DNA of 64,000 nt, from contig JAIQFH010000036.1 in assembly GCA_020073385.1 (NCBI GenBank), positions 85,942-149,941 on the forward strand, in the 5' to 3' direction. Shown piece by piece: positions 62,631 through 64,000 of this stretch. Source of the stretch: Terriglobia bacterium (GTDB taxonomy: Bacteria; Acidobacteriota; Terriglobia; Terriglobales; Acidobacteriaceae). The position numbers and the translations under genes were made by a program. The notes under the pieces are model-generated. The model worked only from the letters and a program-made list of their open reading frames with translations. It did not search any database and was not told the DNA's origin. Positions within the stretch are counted from its first letter, which is position 1. Every line of letters begins with the position of its first letter.

Positions 62631-63776
62631 ATGCTTTCCAAACGGTGGCTACTCGGGCTAGCTCTGATCACGGCAGCCGAATTGACTTCTCAGTGCGCCC
62701 ACGCGGGAGATATCAAGATCACGATTCCAAAGCGCAGTAAACTCACCCCCGTTCAACGGCTAAACCGCGAGGGCGTGGAAGCAGTCCGCAAGCATGACTA
62801 TCGAAAAGCCGAGGAACTCTTCTACAAAGCGTACTTGTTCGACCCTGATGACGCGTTCACCCTGAACAATCTTGGATATATTTCGGAATTGCAGGGGCAG
62901 ATCGAGCGAGCGCAACAGTTCTACTCGTTGGCGGCCGAGCAATCGAGCGATGCCGTCGTCGACCTGTCCAGCAAGAGCCAGTTACGCGGCCAGCCGATGA
63001 AAGCGGCACTATCCGTAACCAACGAGCCACTTCAAGTCAACCACGCCAATGTCGAAGCAGTGCGCCTCCTGCAACAGGGACGTGCGCCCGAAGCCGACTT
63101 GCTTCTCCAGGATGTGCTCAAGAACGATCCCAAGAACGTATTCACTCTGAACAATATGGGTGTTGCCAAGGAGATGGAGGGCGAGCAGCAGGACGCCCTG
63201 CGATATTTCGACGAGGCTTCCAGAGCGGGATCTGACGCAACCGCGGTGGTGACAGCCAATCCCAGATTGAGGGGACGCCCGGTTAGCCAGATGGCGCAAC
63301 AGAACGCTAAGTCATTGCGCGAATACCTGTCGCACGAGCAAGACCGGTCCGAGCAAGTCGCGGAACTGAATCTGCGCGGTGTCTCCGCCGTCAATCGCAA
63401 TGACCTGCGTACCGCCGACGCCGATTTTCGCAAAGCCTACGCCCTTGATCCAGGCAACGCGTTTGCGCTCAACAATATCGGATATGTCGCGGAGCTCGAA
63501 GGAGATCGTGAAACCGCCGAGTTCTTCTATGAGCAGTCGCGACAGGCTGGCGGAGCGGATGCAACCGTAGGCGTCGCCACTAGTCGTACGGCCGAAGGCA
63601 GGAAGCTTTTCGCGGTTGCCGAAGATAACGATACGCGAGTTCAGACCAGGGTCGCGCAGGAGCGCGATGTGTTCCGCCGCGAACAAGGGCCGGTCGCGCT
63701 GCGACGCCGCGACAACAGTATCGTGGAGGATTCCGTACCGTCCACTACGCCAGGTTCGATCCAACAGAACCCCTAG
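62631..63776 (+). CDS. Exported TPR-repeat protein
   Basis: The product is 381 residues from the ATG at 62631, where a Sec signal begins (RWLLGLALITAAELTSQCAHA); GAGGAAAA precedes it at a slightly long distance, and the frame extends upstream to 62520 without a signal. Three copies of a TPR-pair module are recognisable by repeated phrases: PDDAFTLNNLGYISELQGQI, PKNVFTLNNMGVAKEMEGEQ and PGNAFALNNIGYVAELEGDR, each followed by an acidic/Ser-Asp-Ala stretch. The protein is periplasmic and probably a scaffold. The C-terminal 50 residues are charged and low-complexity. The start of a transposase gene lies only 80 bases beyond the stop. Confidence 0.85.
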   Translation: MLSKRWLLGLALITAAELTSQCAHAGDIKITIPKRSKLTPVQRLNREGVEAVRKHDYRKAEELFYKAYLFDPDDAFTLNNLGYISELQGQIERAQQFYSLAAEQSSDAVVDLSSKSQLRGQPMKAALSVTNEPLQVNHANVEAVRLLQQGRAPEADLLLQDVLKNDPKNVFTLNNMGVAKEMEGEQQDALRYFDEASRAGSDATAVVTANPRLRGRPVSQMAQQNAKSLREYLSHEQDRSEQVAELNLRGVSAVNRNDLRTADADFRKAYALDPGNAFALNNIGYVAELEGDRETAEFFYEQSRQAGGADATVGVATSRTAEGRKLFAVAEDNDTRVQTRVAQERDVFRREQGPVALRRRDNSIVEDSVPSTTPGSIQQNP

Positions 63777-63855
63777 CAGCCCGTGGTGCAAGTCTGGATA
63801 CCTGAAACAAACAAAAGATGGCGTGATCCACAGGAAGAGTTCGTAGAATGCGCGG

Positions 63856-64000
63856 ATGGCGATGAGCAAGCGGAGTGGCGGGGAGAAGCAAGAGGACATA
63901 TGGATTGCGCACACGGAGTTGGCGGTGGCGCCGGGCCATCCTTTCTATAAGCGGTTGAACGAGTTACTGGAGGGTGCCAGGTTCGACGAGTTTGTGGAGG
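63856..64000 (+). mobile_element. Start of an insertion-sequence transposase (runs off window)
   Basis: The frame begins at ATG 63856 (or ATG 63862) and stays open to the window edge (48 codons). The sequence WIAHTELAVAPGHPFYKRLN matches the N-terminus of IS1182/IS5-like transposases common in Acidobacteria. The left terminal inverted repeat should lie in 63777-63855 but cannot be identified without the right end. It is inserted close behind the TPR gene. Confidence 0.7.

Overview
The window looks like a chromosomal segment of an Acidobacteriota bacterium, probably class Terriglobia (Koribacter/Sulfotelmatobacter-like). This is inferred from gene content and style: many Tat-exported sugar-enzyme homologues, a TPR protein with a peptidase-MA-like domain, a BlaI/M56 pair, lipoproteins with long glycine stretches, and moderately high GC. 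No rRNA, tRNA or CRISPR array was seen. Both edges cut a gene: cheA at the left and a transposase at the right.

Region 1 (1-14.8 kb) is housekeeping and envelope. It holds a truncated cheA, a HAD hydrolase, a glycine-zipper lipoprotein, a PPOX-fold flavoprotein flanked by two REP-like elements, a YhaM-type HD nuclease, a SurA-like chaperone, a SpoIIE-type phosphatase, two metallopeptidase-like proteins transcribed head to head, a CheB remnant, a diguanylate cyclase and a 53-codon DnaJ-like zinc-finger gene. Region 2 (14.5-22.8 kb) is a tightly packed minus-strand operon that reads as an oxidative L-fucose pathway: mutarotase, permease, fucose dehydrogenase, a second SDR, a UxaA-type dehydratase and a lactonase, headed by a YdeP-type molybdopterin oxidoreductase. 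Two Tat-exported sugar-type proteins (Gfo/Idh/MocA and a xylose-isomerase-like barrel) run divergently from it.

Region 3 (25.5-35.4 kb) is a plus-strand chain: ECF sigma factor, a large ZAS/FecR anti-sigma fusion, and two ABC ATPase/permease pairs, mostly joined by 4-base start/stop overlaps. It is followed by a NapH-NapG-like ferredoxin fusion and a DUF362 protein behind a CRP/FNR-like palindrome. Region 4 (35.4-39 kb) is a BlaI repressor, an M56 metalloprotease without a beta-lactam sensor, and an HtrA protease. Near-identical palindromes lie before blaI and before htrA, suggesting one proteolytic envelope-stress circuit.

Region 5 (39-52.7 kb) holds a zinc phospholipase C, small stress-type membrane proteins (Lmo0937, DUF1328, DUF3309), a SYLF protein, a TonB-like protein, and a soluble hybrid kinase of about 2100 residues with a tandem HAMP array, translationally coupled to a REC-PAS-histidine kinase. 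Region 6 (52.9-64 kb) suggests exopolysaccharide and surface functions: an ECF sigma factor, a left-handed beta-helix sugar-nucleotidyltransferase-like protein, a STAS protein, a thymidylate-kinase-like protein, a GT4 glycosyltransferase, a GH71/GH99-like hydrolase, a PF04185 phospholipase C, a lipoprotein-like DUF5666-type protein and a TPR protein, ending in the start of an insertion sequence.
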